A program made the translations under genes and the position numbers. 64,000 bases of DNA from Schlegelella_A sp965246805 (lineage in GTDB: Bacteria; Pseudomonadota; Gammaproteobacteria; Burkholderiales; Burkholderiaceae_C): positions 124,001-188,000 of the forward strand of contig CBDFFO010000007.1 in the NCBI GenBank assembly GCA_965246805.1, in the 5' to 3' direction. The notes beneath the pieces were generated by a model, which saw only the letters and a program-made list of their open reading frames with translations, made no database searches and was not told the origin of the DNA. Shown piece after piece: positions 1 to 10,900 of the stretch; position 1 is the first letter of the stretch, and every line of letters starts with the position of its first letter.

Positions 1-114
1 GCCGGGTGCCGATGTGGAACGGGCCGATCGAATGCCGGTTGTTCCGCTTTGATCTCGTGGCCGGGTCGGCGCGCGGATTGCGCTGAGCAGCCTGAGGTTC
101 GCTTCCCCGCTTCG

Positions 115-870
115 TCAGCGCGGCACCAGCGCGGCCACGCCGAGCCACGCCATCACGGCGAGCGGCGCGGTGTCGGCGCGCAGCACGCGCGGGCCGAGGT
201 TCACACGGTCGAAGCCGTGACGGGTGGCGAGCGCTTCCTCCTCGGCCGTGAGCCCGCCCTCGGGTCCGCTCAGCACGAGCAGCGATGACGCTGCGCTGCA
301 AAGCCCGTCTAGATTCGGCGCATTCGCGTCGACGTCGAGGCTCAACAACCAACGTCGCTGCGATCCGGTCGGGTCGGCAGGCGGCAGGCCATTCAGCCAC
401 GCGTCGACAGGCGACTGCAGCGCGACCTCGGGCACCAACCACCGGCCGCACTGCTCGCTCGCGGCCACCGCGATGCCCACCCAGTGGCGCTGCTTTGCTT
501 CATTGCGCTCGCCCTTCAGGCGCAGTACCGAACGCTCGCACATCAATGGCTGGATGTTGTGCACGCCGAACTCGGTGGCTTTCTCGACGAGCGCGTCCAT
601 GCGGTCGTTGGCGGGCACGCCGAACGCGAGCGTGACGCGGCAGCGGAGCTCGCGGCCAGCATCGGCCATCGCCTCACCGATGCGCAGCGTAACGACCTTG
701 CGGCCCATCTGCTCGACGACCGCGTGCCACTCGTGGCCGATGCCGTCGAACACGCCGATCGCATCGCCGGGCTGGAGGCGCAACACCTGGACGTGACGTG
801 ACGGGCCTTCAGGCAGGTCGACGACAGCCCCGCTCGCGAACGGGCCGCTCGCGTGGATGCGGGGCGTCAC
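115..870 (-). CDS. rsmE: 16S rRNA (uracil-1498-N3)-methyltransferase RsmE
   Basis: Methylates N3 of U1498 in 16S rRNA using SAM; cytosolic SPOUT-family enzyme. The protein has the RsmE N-terminal PUA-like stretch (RHVQVLRLQPGDAI) and the C-terminal SPOUT knot: LVLSGPEGG near residue 200, then a VNLGPRVLRADTAPLA segment. The 251-residue length fits the family. I chose the GTG at 870 because the family signature (a basic PRxH-type start) begins there; a TTG at 888 gives six more residues. No strong ribosome site distinguishes the two. A minus-strand membrane-protein gene lies just upstream and may be cotranscribed. Confidence 0.93.
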   Translation of the reverse strand: MTPRIHASGPFASGAVVDLPEGPSRHVQVLRLQPGDAIGVFDGIGHEWHAVVEQMGRKVVTLRIGEAMADAGRELRCRVTLAFGVPANDRMDALVEKATEFGVHNIQPLMCERSVLRLKGERNEAKQRHWVGIAVAASEQCGRWLVPEVALQSPVDAWLNGLPPADPTGSQRRWLLSLDVDANAPNLDGLCSAASSLLVLSGPEGGLTAEEEALATRHGFDRVNLGPRVLRADTAPLAVMAWLGVAALVPR

Positions 871-964
871 GCGCAGCGCACGGCGCAAGCGGCAGCGGCC
901 GACGACGTCGTGTTTTCAGGCGCGGTCGCGATGCTCGAGGGCCGAACGCTTCGTCGAGCTTCGA

Positions 965-1468
965 TCACCGTGCCGCCTTGTGCGCCCACTCGCGCCACAC
1001 GTCGCGCGCACGGCGTGCGCGGCGCCAGAACGCGGTCGCATGCAGCGCCACCAGAATGCGCGCCCGCGTCTTCCGCCACCCATTCAAAGCCCGCGCGAAC
1101 CAACGGTAGCGCAGCAGTTGCGGCTCGAGCAGCACGAAGAGACGGCCGACGAAGGCGGTGCCGAGCAGCTTGGCAACCACGATGATCGCGATACCTAGAC
1201 CGGCGCGCCCGATGGCGATCAACCACAAGGCCGCGATCTTCACCGGCAGCAGCAGCAACATCGGCGCGAAGAAGAGCGCGATCGCGATCGGCGGCGACGC
1301 CTTGCGGATGAGCGCCTCCACGCGTGCGAGCGGAGGCCACTGAGCGAGCCGCGCTGCCCACGCGGTGAGAGGGCGCCAGCCCCACTCCTCGATGAAAACC
1401 ACCGCCGCGGCGAGCGTGAGCAGCGGCGGTTGCAGCAAGCGCCACAGGCCTTGCAGGAAGGCCCTCAT
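965..1468 (-). CDS. Hypothetical inner-membrane protein
   Basis: A 167-residue protein of unknown function. Two or three hydrophobic segments are visible: residues about 13-35, a strongly hydrophobic LLLLP-containing run near 60-85, and a Gly/Ile/Val-rich stretch near 85-110. The C-terminus is very Arg-rich and probably cytoplasmic. It has an ATG start and lies about 95 nt upstream of rsmE on the same strand. No catalytic motif is recognisable. Similar short basic membrane proteins occur in Burkholderiales, but I assign no function. Confidence 0.7.
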   Translation of the reverse strand: MRAFLQGLWRLLQPPLLTLAAAVVFIEEWGWRPLTAWAARLAQWPPLARVEALIRKASPPIAIALFFAPMLLLLPVKIAALWLIAIGRAGLGIAIIVVAKLLGTAFVGRLFVLLEPQLLRYRWFARALNGWRKTRARILVALHATAFWRRARRARDVWREWAHKAAR

Positions 1469-1572
1469 CGCCGGAACGTGCGAGCGTTCTTCATCGAGCG
1501 ATGGTAGCGAGGCGCGCGACCGGCTCGCGAGCAGGGCCGAAGCCCGACGCGCAGCGCTTCGCGCCTAGGCGT

Positions 1573-3246
1573 TCAGCGCTTGTCGCGCAGCTCTCGCCGC
1601 AGGATCTTGCCGACCGGCGACTTCGGCAGATCGGTGCGGAACTCGATGATCTTCGGCCGCTTGTAGCCGGTGAGGTTGGCTTCGCAGAAGCTGCGCACGG
1701 CCGCTTCGGTGATCGATGGATCCTTCTTGACGATCACCAGCTTCACGACCTCGCCGGTCTTCTCGTCGGCCACGCCGATGGCCGCGCACTCGAGCACGCC
1801 GGGCATGCCCGAGACCACCTCTTCGATCTCGTTCGGGTACACGTTGAAGCCGCTGACCAGGATCATGTCTTTCTTGCGGTCGACGATGCGGAAGTAGCCG
1901 CGCTCGTCGACCATGCCGATGTCGCCGCTCCGGAAGAAGCCGTCGGCCGTCATCGCCTTGGCGGTTTCGTCGTCGCGTTGCCAGTAACCGGCCATCACCT
2001 GCGGGCCCCTGATCGCGATCTCGCCCGGGGTGCCGAACGGCACTTCGTGGCCGTCGTCGTCGATGAGCTTCAGCTCGGTGTTCGGCACCGGCAGGCCGAT
2101 GTTGCCGCTGAAGGCGCGGCTGTCGACCGGGTTGCAGGTGGCCGTCGGCGAGGTTTCCGAGAGGCCGTAGCCCTCGACAATCGGGCAGCCGGTCTTCTCG
2201 AGCCACAGCCGCGCGGTCGCGCTCTGCACCGCCATGCCGCCGCCGACCGAGATCACGAGGTGGCTCCAGTCGACGGTCGAGAAGCCGGCGTGATTCGCCA
2301 TCGCGCCGAACAGCGTGTTGACGGCCGGGAAGCTGTGGAAGGTCTCGCGGCTCAGGTCCTTGAACATCGCGAGCAGGTCGCGCGGATTCGCGATCAGGAT
2401 GTTCGAGCCGCCCATGCGCAGGCCCAGCATCATGTTCGAGTTGAAGCCGAAGATGTGATAGATCGGCAGCGCGCAGATCGTCACCAGCGGCACGCCGGCC
2501 GGTACCTTCTTCAGCGCCGGCTGGTACCACGCTTCGCATTGCAGGATGTTGGCGACGAGGTTTCGGTGCAGCAGCATCGCGCCCTTGCTCACGCCGGTGG
2601 TGCCCCCGGTGTATTGCAGCACCGCCAGGTCATCGGGCTTCAGCGTCACGGGCGCGTAGGCCTTGCCCCTGCCCTGCGCCAGGGCTTCGTTGAAACGCAC
2701 CGCGCCCGGCAGTTCGAACGCCGGCACGAGCTTCTTGACCTTGCGCACGACGAAGTTGACGATCGCCGACTTCGGAAAGCCCAGCATGTCGCCCAGACCC
2801 GTCAGGATCACGTGTTTGGTGGGCACCGCGTCGATCACCTTCGCCAGCGTGCTCGCGAAGTTCTCGATCACGACGATCGCCTTCGCGCCCGAATCCTTCA
2901 GCTGGTGCTCGAGCTCGCGCGGCGTGTAGAGCGGGTTCACGTTCACGACCACGTAGCCTGCGCGAAGGATGGCCGCGACGGCCACCGGGTACTGCGGCAC
3001 GTTCGGCAACATGATCGCGATTCGGTCGCCCTTCGCGAAACCCTGCGCCTGCAGGTAAGCGGCGAACGCGGCCGACGCCTTGTCGACCTCTGCGAACGAC
3101 ACTACCTTGCCCATGAACTTGTAGGCGACGCGATCAGCGAACTTCTTGAAGCTGTCGTCGAGCAGGGCGACGAGCGACGGGTACTGCGCCACATCGATCT
3201 CCGCCGGCACCCCGGCGGGGTACTGCTTCAACCAGGTCTTTTCCAT
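1573..3246 (-). CDS. fadD: Long-chain-fatty-acid--CoA ligase FadD
   Basis: Activates long-chain fatty acids to acyl-CoA with ATP at the inner face of the membrane; entry step of beta-oxidation. The adenylate-forming motifs are clear: YTGGTTGVSKGAM near residue 209 (P-loop), GYGLSETSP near 357, and the C-terminal RSGDIG...DRKKDMILVSGFNVYPNEIE hinge. The length of 557 residues is that of E. coli FadD. The frame stays open far upstream, but homology begins at the ATG at 3246, preceded by a GGAAGAGG ribosome site. It is divergent from msbA; the 211-nt gap holds both promoters. Confidence 0.95.
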   Translation of the reverse strand: MEKTWLKQYPAGVPAEIDVAQYPSLVALLDDSFKKFADRVAYKFMGKVVSFAEVDKASAAFAAYLQAQGFAKGDRIAIMLPNVPQYPVAVAAILRAGYVVVNVNPLYTPRELEHQLKDSGAKAIVVIENFASTLAKVIDAVPTKHVILTGLGDMLGFPKSAIVNFVVRKVKKLVPAFELPGAVRFNEALAQGRGKAYAPVTLKPDDLAVLQYTGGTTGVSKGAMLLHRNLVANILQCEAWYQPALKKVPAGVPLVTICALPIYHIFGFNSNMMLGLRMGGSNILIANPRDLLAMFKDLSRETFHSFPAVNTLFGAMANHAGFSTVDWSHLVISVGGGMAVQSATARLWLEKTGCPIVEGYGLSETSPTATCNPVDSRAFSGNIGLPVPNTELKLIDDDGHEVPFGTPGEIAIRGPQVMAGYWQRDDETAKAMTADGFFRSGDIGMVDERGYFRIVDRKKDMILVSGFNVYPNEIEEVVSGMPGVLECAAIGVADEKTGEVVKLVIVKKDPSITEAAVRSFCEANLTGYKRPKIIEFRTDLPKSPVGKILRRELRDKR

Positions 3247-3457
3247 TTGCAGGGTCGCCTCTTCCTCGGACTGGCGGCATTCTCGACGCGGCCCGGACCC
3301 GACCGCGTAAGGTTTTTCGATATGGATGGCGGGTGCCGGCTGCCGCAGCTGCGCGTGGCGCCAGACGAACCTCGCGGTGCGACCGTTGTCAAGCAGAGCC
3401 CGCTCCGGTCCGGCACCCACGGAGTCGGCGCGACACGCCCCGTCGGTACCATTCGCC

Positions 3458-5197
3458 ATGTCCGACAAAGACGTTCCGAACCGCTGGCGCCAGACCCGCA
3501 TCGTCTGGCCGTATTTCGCCGGCACCCATTGGGCGTTCGTCGCCTCGGCACTCGCCGCGGCAGTGTCGTCGGCTACGGAACCGGTCATTCCGGCCCTGAT
3601 GAAACCGCTGTTCGACAAGGGCTTTGTCAGCAACGAGATCCAGCTCTGGATGGTGCCGGCAGTGCTCATCGGTCTCTTCGTCGTGCGCGGGGCGGCGGGC
3701 TTCGTGTCGAGCTATGCGCTCTCGTGGGCCGCCAACAAGAGCACGCTGCGCATCCGCGACGCGATGTTCGCGAAGCTGATGACGGCCCACCCGACGCTCT
3801 TCAGCAGCCATTCGGCGAGCAGCCTCATCAACACCGTTGTGCACGAGGTGAACGGTGGCACCGGCCTGCTCGTGTCGGCCGTGCAATCGCTCGTGAAGGA
3901 CAGCCTCACCGCGATCGCGCTGCTCGGCTATCTGCTCTGGCTCAACTGGCGCCTCACGCTGCTCATTGCGGTGCTGGTGCCCGCAGTGGTCTACGTGATG
4001 CGCGTCTTCAGCACGCGCATGCACCGGCTCACGCTCGAAGGGCAACGCGCCATCGACGACCTGGCCTACGTCGTCGAGGAAAACATCCTCGCGTGGCGCA
4101 TCGTCCGCCTGCATGGCGCGGGCGAGACCGAGACCGGCAAGTTCCGACGCGCCAGCCTGCTGTTGCGGCGCCTGGCGATGAAGTCGACCGTCGCCACCGC
4201 GGTCGTCACGCCGATCACGCAGGTGCTGGTCGCGGTGGCGATGTCGGGCGTCGTGATGGCCGCCCTCTGGCAGAGCCAACACCAGAGCGGCACGGTCGGC
4301 AATTTCGTGGCTTTCGTCACGTCGATGTTGCTGCTGGTGTCGCCGCTGAAACACCTGTCCGAGATCTCGGGGCCGATCACGCGCGGCCTGGCCTCGGTGC
4401 AACGGGGCCTCGCGCTCATCCACGACGCGCCCACCGAATCGGGTGGCATGCACACCGTGACGCGCGCTGCCGGTACCCTTTCGTTTCGAGACGTGTCGAT
4501 GCGCTACCGCGCCGAGCAGGCGCCGGCGCTCGACCGCATTTGCGTCGACATCGGCGCTGGCGAATCGGTGGCGCTGGTCGGCCCGTCGGGCGGCGGCAAG
4601 TCGACCTTCGTGAACCTCGTGCCGCGTTTTCTCGACCCGACCGAAGGCCAGATCCTGCTCGACGGGGTACCGCTTGCCGAATGGGATCTGGGTGCCCTCC
4701 GCCAGCAGTTCGCGCTGGTGAGCCAGGACGTGGTGCTCTTCAACGACTCGGTCGCGGCCAATGTCTGTCTCGGTCAGACGCTCTCGCGCGAACGCGTGCT
4801 CGACGCGCTGAAAGGCGCCAACCTGCTCCCGTTCGTCGAAGGTTTGCCGCTCGGCATCGACAGCGCCATTGGCCACAACGGCAGCGAGCTGTCGGGCGGG
4901 CAGCGCCAGCGGCTCGCAATCGCACGCGCCATTTACAAAGACGCACCGATCCTGCTGCTCGATGAAGCGACATCTGCGCTCGACACCGAGAGCGAACGGC
5001 TGGTACAAGACGCCCTGGCAAAAGTGATGGCCGGGCGCACCTCGATCGTGATCGCGCACCGGCTCTCGACAGTCGAAGCGGTCGACCGCGTGATCGTCCT
5101 CGATCATGGGCACGTGGCCGAACAGGGAACGCATGCAGAACTCCTCGCGCAAGGCGGCTTGTTTTCACGGTTGCATGGTCTGCAGTTCAAGACCTGA
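3458..5197 (+). CDS. msbA: Lipid A export ATP-binding/permease MsbA
   Basis: Homodimeric ABC half-transporter that flips core-lipid A across the inner membrane. The 579 residues match MsbA (about 580). An N-terminal transmembrane domain of six segments (about residues 20-310) is followed by the nucleotide-binding domain: Walker A GPSGGGKST near 373, signature LSGGQRQR near 477, Walker B ILLLDEATSAL near 497 and an IVIAHRLS H-loop. The ATG at 3458 begins MSDKDVPN; the longer upstream frame has no homology. The following glycosyltransferase on the same strand suggests an envelope-biogenesis neighbourhood. Confidence 0.93.
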   Translation: MSDKDVPNRWRQTRIVWPYFAGTHWAFVASALAAAVSSATEPVIPALMKPLFDKGFVSNEIQLWMVPAVLIGLFVVRGAAGFVSSYALSWAANKSTLRIRDAMFAKLMTAHPTLFSSHSASSLINTVVHEVNGGTGLLVSAVQSLVKDSLTAIALLGYLLWLNWRLTLLIAVLVPAVVYVMRVFSTRMHRLTLEGQRAIDDLAYVVEENILAWRIVRLHGAGETETGKFRRASLLLRRLAMKSTVATAVVTPITQVLVAVAMSGVVMAALWQSQHQSGTVGNFVAFVTSMLLLVSPLKHLSEISGPITRGLASVQRGLALIHDAPTESGGMHTVTRAAGTLSFRDVSMRYRAEQAPALDRICVDIGAGESVALVGPSGGGKSTFVNLVPRFLDPTEGQILLDGVPLAEWDLGALRQQFALVSQDVVLFNDSVAANVCLGQTLSRERVLDALKGANLLPFVEGLPLGIDSAIGHNGSELSGGQRQRLAIARAIYKDAPILLLDEATSALDTESERLVQDALAKVMAGRTSIVIAHRLSTVEAVDRVIVLDHGHVAEQGTHAELLAQGGLFSRLHGLQFKT

Positions 5198-5359
5198 AAG
5201 ACGGCTTGCCCGCCGTCGCACGGTGAATGCCGCACTCGGGCACATCGTTTGCGCGCAACGGTTGGCACGCCACGGCGTGCTTCAAGCATCGATATCCGCC
5301 TGGCCGACCTCGGAGCCCAAACGTTTGATTCATTTCCCATCGCAAGCCCCGACGCGCAG

Positions 5360-6436
5360 ATGAGAACCGCTGTTCAACACGCTCGCACCGAGCGCACCCC
5401 GACCACCAGCCCGCACGGTGAAACGGTCGCGCCGCTCGTGAGCATCGTGCTGCTCGCCTACAACCAGGAGGCAACGGTGCGGCGGGCGGCGCTCACCTGC
5501 CTCGAGCAGCTCGGCGGCCCCTACGAGATCGTGTTGTCGGACGACGCCTCGACCGATGGCACGTTCGCGGTGATGCAGGCCGTGGTGGCCGAATACCGGG
5601 GTCCGCATCACGTGGTCGCGCGGCGCAACGCGGTCAACACCGGCATCGGCGAGCACTACAACGAGCTGGTCCGGGTCACGAAGGGCGAGCTCATCGTGAG
5701 CGCCGCGGGCGACGATGAGTCGTTGCCGCAGCGGGTGCAGCGGCTCGTCGACGCGTGGAACGCGACCGATCGCAACGCCGACCTGATCGCGAGCCATGTC
5801 ATCGACATGGACCACGACGGCGTCAGCCACGAGGTCATTCGCGTCGACGACCTGGCGCCTTATCGCGACATCGAGCATTGGGGCACCGAACGGCCCTACA
5901 TCATCGGTGCCGGCCATGCCTTCACGCGGCGCATGATGACGCGCTTCGCGCCGATGAAGCCGACCATCGCCTACGAAGACCAGATCATGGTGTTCCGCGC
6001 GATCGCGATGGGCGGCGCGGCGACGGTCGATGAGGCGCTGGTGCGCTATCGACGCGGTGGCACGTCCGCGCGACCGAACGTGTTCCAGTCGACCGAGCAC
6101 ATGGAGCGCTGGCGCGACCGCCAGCTCGCCCGCGAGCTCGCCGAGAAGGAGCAGCTCATTGCCGATGGCGTCGAGGCGGGTTGCGGCGGCCAGGTGCAGG
6201 CGCTCCTCGACCGTGCGATGCGCGTCGATCATTACCTGCTGATGCTGCGGCGCGCGCCGAATCGTGCCGAGTTGTGGGCGGTCTATCGGCGTGCCCACAG
6301 CCTGCCGATGAAATGGCGGTTGAAGAAGATGCTGCACGTGATGTACCCGAACGCGACGCGGCACGTGAAGCGCATGCTCAACCTGTTCCACCGCAAGCGC
6401 CCGGGTGACGTGCGGCCCCGGAAGACCACGAGCTGA
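5360..6436 (+). CDS. Family 2 glycosyltransferase
   Basis: Inverting GT-A glycosyltransferase, probably acting on a surface polysaccharide or LPS sugar; donor and acceptor unknown. The nucleotide-sugar-binding start VSIVLLAYNQEATV (about residue 26) is followed by LSDDASTDGT (about 60) and a GDDES aspartate motif near 118. No membrane segment is evident and the C-terminus is very basic, fitting peripheral membrane attachment. The ATG at 5360 precedes all conserved sequence; a TTG at 5249 would add 37 unconserved residues. It follows msbA by about 160 nt. Confidence 0.85.
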   Translation: MRTAVQHARTERTPTTSPHGETVAPLVSIVLLAYNQEATVRRAALTCLEQLGGPYEIVLSDDASTDGTFAVMQAVVAEYRGPHHVVARRNAVNTGIGEHYNELVRVTKGELIVSAAGDDESLPQRVQRLVDAWNATDRNADLIASHVIDMDHDGVSHEVIRVDDLAPYRDIEHWGTERPYIIGAGHAFTRRMMTRFAPMKPTIAYEDQIMVFRAIAMGGAATVDEALVRYRRGGTSARPNVFQSTEHMERWRDRQLARELAEKEQLIADGVEAGCGGQVQALLDRAMRVDHYLLMLRRAPNRAELWAVYRRAHSLPMKWRLKKMLHVMYPNATRHVKRMLNLFHRKRPGDVRPRKTTS

Positions 6437-6471
6437 GCTCGCCGCCAAAAGGCGACCGGGGCGCCGTCAGA

Positions 6472-7890
6472 TCACGGTGGCGTTCCGACGTGCCAACCGC
6501 CGCCGAGCGCCTGGATCAGCGCGGCCGCGCCGGTCTGCCGGTTCGCGATGACCTGCACCAGCGTGCGCCGCGCGCTCAGCGCCGACGCTTGTGCCGTCAC
6601 GACATCGGTGTAGCTCACCTGCCCCGCGCGGTAGCGGTTCAGGATCTGCTGTTCGGTCTGGTCGGCCGCGGTCGACGCGGTGCGGCGCAGGCTTTCCTGA
6701 TCGGCATACGCGTGCAACGACGCGAGCTGGTCTTCGACGTTCTGGAACGCGGTGAGCACGGTCTGTCGATAGCGGGCGGTCGCGGCGTCGAGCGCCGCTT
6801 CGGCCGCCTGCACCCGTGAGCGGATCGCGCCGCCGTCGAACAGGGTCTGCGCGAGCGAGGCACCGATCGACCACAAGGTCGAAGGCGCGTTGAAGAGATC
6901 GCCGATGCGGCTGCCCGAGGTGCCGACCGAGCCGCTCAGCGTAAGGTTCGGGTAGTACGCCGAACGCGCCACGCCGATCTGCGCATGGGCTGCCGCGACG
7001 CTGCGTTCGGCCGACGCGATGTCGGGCCGGCGCTCGAGCAAGGCCGACGGCACGGCGAGCGGGACCCGAGGCACCGTCTGTGTCCAGGGTGCGACGGCGA
7101 TCGAGAACCCGCCTGGCGCCGCGCCGACGAGCACCGCGATCGCGTGTTCGGCGCGTGCGCGTTGTGCGACCAGCGCGGCGAGATCGGCCTGCGTGGTGGC
7201 AAGTTGCGTCTCTGCCTGCAGCACGTCGGTCTTCGCGACGATGCCGGCGGCATAGCGGTTCTGCGTGATCTCGAGCGAGCGCGCGAAGCCGTCAATCGAA
7301 CGCCGCAGCAGGTCGATCTCGGCATCGGCTTCGCGCAGCGAGAAGTAATCGAGCGCGAGCTCGCCCTGTGCCGACAGGCGCGCGGCCGCGAGATCGGCAG
7401 CGCTCGCGTCGCGATTGGCTTCGGCGCCTTCGACGCCGCGTCGCAGCCGTCCCCAGATGTCAGGCGCCCAGTTGCCGGCCGCGCTGACGCCGAAATCGTT
7501 CTGCGCGTTGCTCTGGCCGTTCACGCGGCGGCCGCCACCCGAACGTTGTGCGCTCACCTGCAAGCCGAGCGAGGGATAGAGCGCGGCGCGTTGCTCGCCG
7601 ACGAGCGCACGGGCCTGCGCGTAGTTCGCGACAGCCGCGGCGACGTTCTGGTTCGAGACCTCGACTTGTTCGGTGAGCCGCGTCAGTTCGGCATCGCCGA
7701 AGAGCGTCCACCAAGGTCCACGATCGAGCGCGTCGGCCGGTGCGGCCGGGAACCACGTCGCGCCGGCGACGGTCGGCGCCTCCTTGAAGGTCGGCACCGT
7801 CGGTGCGGTCGGACGCTGATAGTCGGGCCCGACGGCACAACCGGTGAGCGCGAGCGCCGCGGCGAGCGCGGTGAGGCGGCGTGAGGTCAT
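6472..7890 (-). CDS. RND efflux outer-membrane lipoprotein (NodT/OpmB-like)
   Basis: TolC-type trimeric outer-membrane channel that completes the RND pump encoded immediately upstream. A lipoprotein signal (MTSRRLTALAAALALTGCAV) places the lipidated Cys at residue 18; two OEP repeats follow. About 472 residues is typical of the NodT family. The ATG at 7890 is preceded by a GGTGAG ribosome site and lies 13 nt after the MdtC-like stop, so it is cotranscribed. The set adaptor-pump-pump-channel is that of Pseudomonas MuxABC-OpmB; E. coli mdtABC lacks the dedicated channel. Confidence 0.93.
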   Translation of the reverse strand: MTSRRLTALAAALALTGCAVGPDYQRPTAPTVPTFKEAPTVAGATWFPAAPADALDRGPWWTLFGDAELTRLTEQVEVSNQNVAAAVANYAQARALVGEQRAALYPSLGLQVSAQRSGGGRRVNGQSNAQNDFGVSAAGNWAPDIWGRLRRGVEGAEANRDASAADLAAARLSAQGELALDYFSLREADAEIDLLRRSIDGFARSLEITQNRYAAGIVAKTDVLQAETQLATTQADLAALVAQRARAEHAIAVLVGAAPGGFSIAVAPWTQTVPRVPLAVPSALLERRPDIASAERSVAAAHAQIGVARSAYYPNLTLSGSVGTSGSRIGDLFNAPSTLWSIGASLAQTLFDGGAIRSRVQAAEAALDAATARYRQTVLTAFQNVEDQLASLHAYADQESLRRTASTAADQTEQQILNRYRAGQVSYTDVVTAQASALSARRTLVQVIANRQTGAAALIQALGGGWHVGTPP

Positions 7891-7903
7891 GGCGCTCACC
7901 GGG

Positions 7904-10900
7904 TCAAACAGCGAGAGGTTTGCCTGGGGTCGCGTTGCGGCGTCCACGCTTGGCGGATTTGCGACCACGCAGGCGATCGAGCAGCACGTAGACCACCGGC
8001 GTCGTCAGGAGCGTGAGCAACTGACTGGCGATCAGCCCGCCGATGATCGAGACGCCGAGCGGGCGGCGCAGCTCCGCACCTTCGCCGAAACCGATCGCGA
8101 GCGGCAACGCACCGAGCGCGGCCGCGAGCGTGGTCATCAGGATCGGCCGGAAGCGCAGCAGGCAGGCCTCTCGCACCGCCTCCACGGCCGAGAGCCCGCG
8201 CGTGCGTTCGGCCTCGAGCGCGAAGTCGATGATGAGGATGGCGTTCTTCTTGACGATGCCGATCAGCAGGAACACGCCGATCAGCGCGATCACCGAGAAC
8301 TCCATGCGAAAGACGAGCAGCGCGAGCACCGCGCCGACGCCGGCCGACGGCAAGGTCGAGAGCACCGTGACCGGGTGCACCAGGCTCTCGTACAGCATGC
8401 CGAGGACGATGTAGATCACGACGATCGCCGCCACGATCAGCAGACCCTGCTGCCCCTGCGATTGCTGTGCGGCGAGGGCCGTGCCCTGGAACGAACCGCG
8501 CACGTTGGTCGGCATGCCGATGTGGGCTTCGGCCTGGCTGATGGCCTTGCCGGCTTCGGCCAGCGTCTTGCCTTCGACGAGGTTGAAGCTCACGGTCGTC
8601 GCGAGCTCGCCGTCCTGGTGGCTGATCGCCGTCGGCGTCGCGCGTTCGACGAAGCGCGCGACCGCGCTCAGCGGCACCAGCGGCGTCGCTGTATTGCTAA
8701 GGGCGTTGCCGCTCGAGGAGTCACGCGAGCCGGGATTGGCGGCGACGCTCGTGGTGGCGGTGCCCGTGGTGGTCGACGCCGTGCCGGTCGCAGTAGCCGA
8801 TGTGCTGCCGGTCGCCGCCGATCCGGTGCTCGCCGACGTCGTCGTATTGCCGCCCGTCGCGACGGCCGAGCCTGCGCCGAGGCCTTTCGCCGGCACGTAG
8901 ACATCGGCTAGCGCATTCGGACTCTGCTGGTAGCGAGGCGCCCATTCCATGATCACGTGGTACTGGTTCAACTCTTCGTAGATGGTCGCGACCTGGCGCT
9001 GTCCGAACGCGTTGTAGAGCGACGCATCGATGCCGGCCGACGTGAGGCCGAGGCGAGACGCGCTGTCGCGGTCGACGTCGACCACCGTCTCGACGCCGTT
9101 GTCCTGCTGGTCGGAATCGACGTCGGTCATCACGTCGCTGCGCTTCATCTGGTCGCTGAGCCGCGTGGCCCAGCGGCGCAGGTCGGCGATGTTGTCGCTC
9201 TTCAGCGTGTACTGGTAGTTCGCGTTGCCCTGCCGGCCGCCGGAGCGCACGTCCTGCACCGGGCTCAGGAAGACCTGCAGGCCCGTCACCTGCGCGAGCT
9301 GCGGGCGCAGGCGGCCGATCACCTGGGTGCCGGTCTCGACCCGATCGGTGGGCGGCTTCAGGTTCACGAACATGAAGCCGCCGCCCGCGCGGCCGCCGCC
9401 GGTGAAACCGACGACGGTCGCGACCGCCGGATCCTTGCCGACGATGTCGACGACCTGCCTTAGCTTCACGCCCATCGCCTGCGAGGAGATGCTCTGGTCG
9501 GCGCGCAGCCCACCATTCAGTTGCCCGGTGTCCTGCTGCGGAAAGAAGCCCTTCGGCACTTCCTTGTAGAGGTAGACGTTGAGGCCGATCACCATACCCA
9601 AGATCGCGAGCACGAGCCAGAGGCTCGCGAGCGCCCAGTCGAGACTGGCCTCGTACCAGCCCAGCACCTTCGCGAAGCCCGCTTCGGCCCAGCGCGCGAG
9701 CCGGCCGGGTTTCTTCGCGTGCGCGCCATCGGCCTTCGACTCGAGCAGCCACGCGCACATCATCGGCGTGGTGGTGAGCGAGATCACGAGCGAGATCAGC
9801 ACCGCGGCCGACAGCGTGACCGCGAACTCGCGAAAGAGGCGCCCGAGCTGGCCTTCCATGAAGAGCAGCGGAATGAAGACCGCGACCAGCGAGACGCTGA
9901 TCGAGAGCACCGTGAAGCCGACCTCCTTCGCGCCGAGCAGCGCCGCTTCCATGCGGCCCATGCCGGCTTCGATGTGGCGGCTCGTGTTCTCGAGCACGAC
10001 GATCGCGTCGTCGACGACGAAACCGGCCGCGACCGTCAGCGCCATCAGACTCAGGTTGTTGAGCGAGAAGCCCAGCAGCACCATCACGCTGAAGGTGCCG
10101 AGCAACGACACGATCGTCGCGACGGCCGGCACGATCGTCGCGCGCCAGCTCCGCAGAAACACGCTCACCACCAGCACCACCAGCATGATCGACACGATCA
10201 GCGTGAGCTCGATCTCGCGCAGCGAGGCGCGGATCGAGTTCGTGCTGTCGGTCGCGACGTCGAGCTCGACTTCCGACGGCAGCTGCGCGCGCAGCTCTGG
10301 CAGCAAATCTCGAACGCCGTCGACGGTCTGGATCACGTTGGCGCCGGGCTGCCGCGTGACGAGCACGATGACCGCCGGCTTGCCGTTGAAGAGGCCGAGG
10401 GTGCGAGAGTTCTCGACGCCGTCGCGCACCTCGGCCACATCCGAGAGGCGCACCGCGGCGCCGTTGCGCCACGCGACGACCATTGGCGCGTAATCGCTCG
10501 CGCGGCGTACGGGCGTCTGCGTATAGATCTGGAGCTTGCGCCCGTCGCCCTCGACCGCGCCCTTCGGCCGGTTCGCATTCGAGGCCTGGATCGCGGCGCG
10601 CACGTCTTCGCCGCTCACGCCGTACCGGTTCAACGCGAACGGCAGTAACTCGACGCGAACCGCCGGCAACGTGCTGCCGCCGATCTCGACATCGCCGACC
10701 CCGGTCACCTGCGCGAGTCGCTGGCTCACGAGGTTCGAGACCGCGTCGTAGATCTGGCCCGGCGTCATCGTCTTCGACGTGAGCGCGAGGATGATGACCG
10801 GCGCGTCGGACGGGTTGGCCTTGCGGTACGTCGGGTTCGAGCGCAGCGTCGCGGGCAGGTCGACGCGCGACGCGTTGATCGCAGCCTGCACTTCGCGGGC

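Noticed and set aside
1501..4965. Very long plus-strand open frame (1154 codons)
   Set aside because: It is antisense to fadD and then out of frame within msbA; its His/Arg/Asp-rich composition is the usual shadow in GC-rich DNA, while the overlapped genes have full family motifs.
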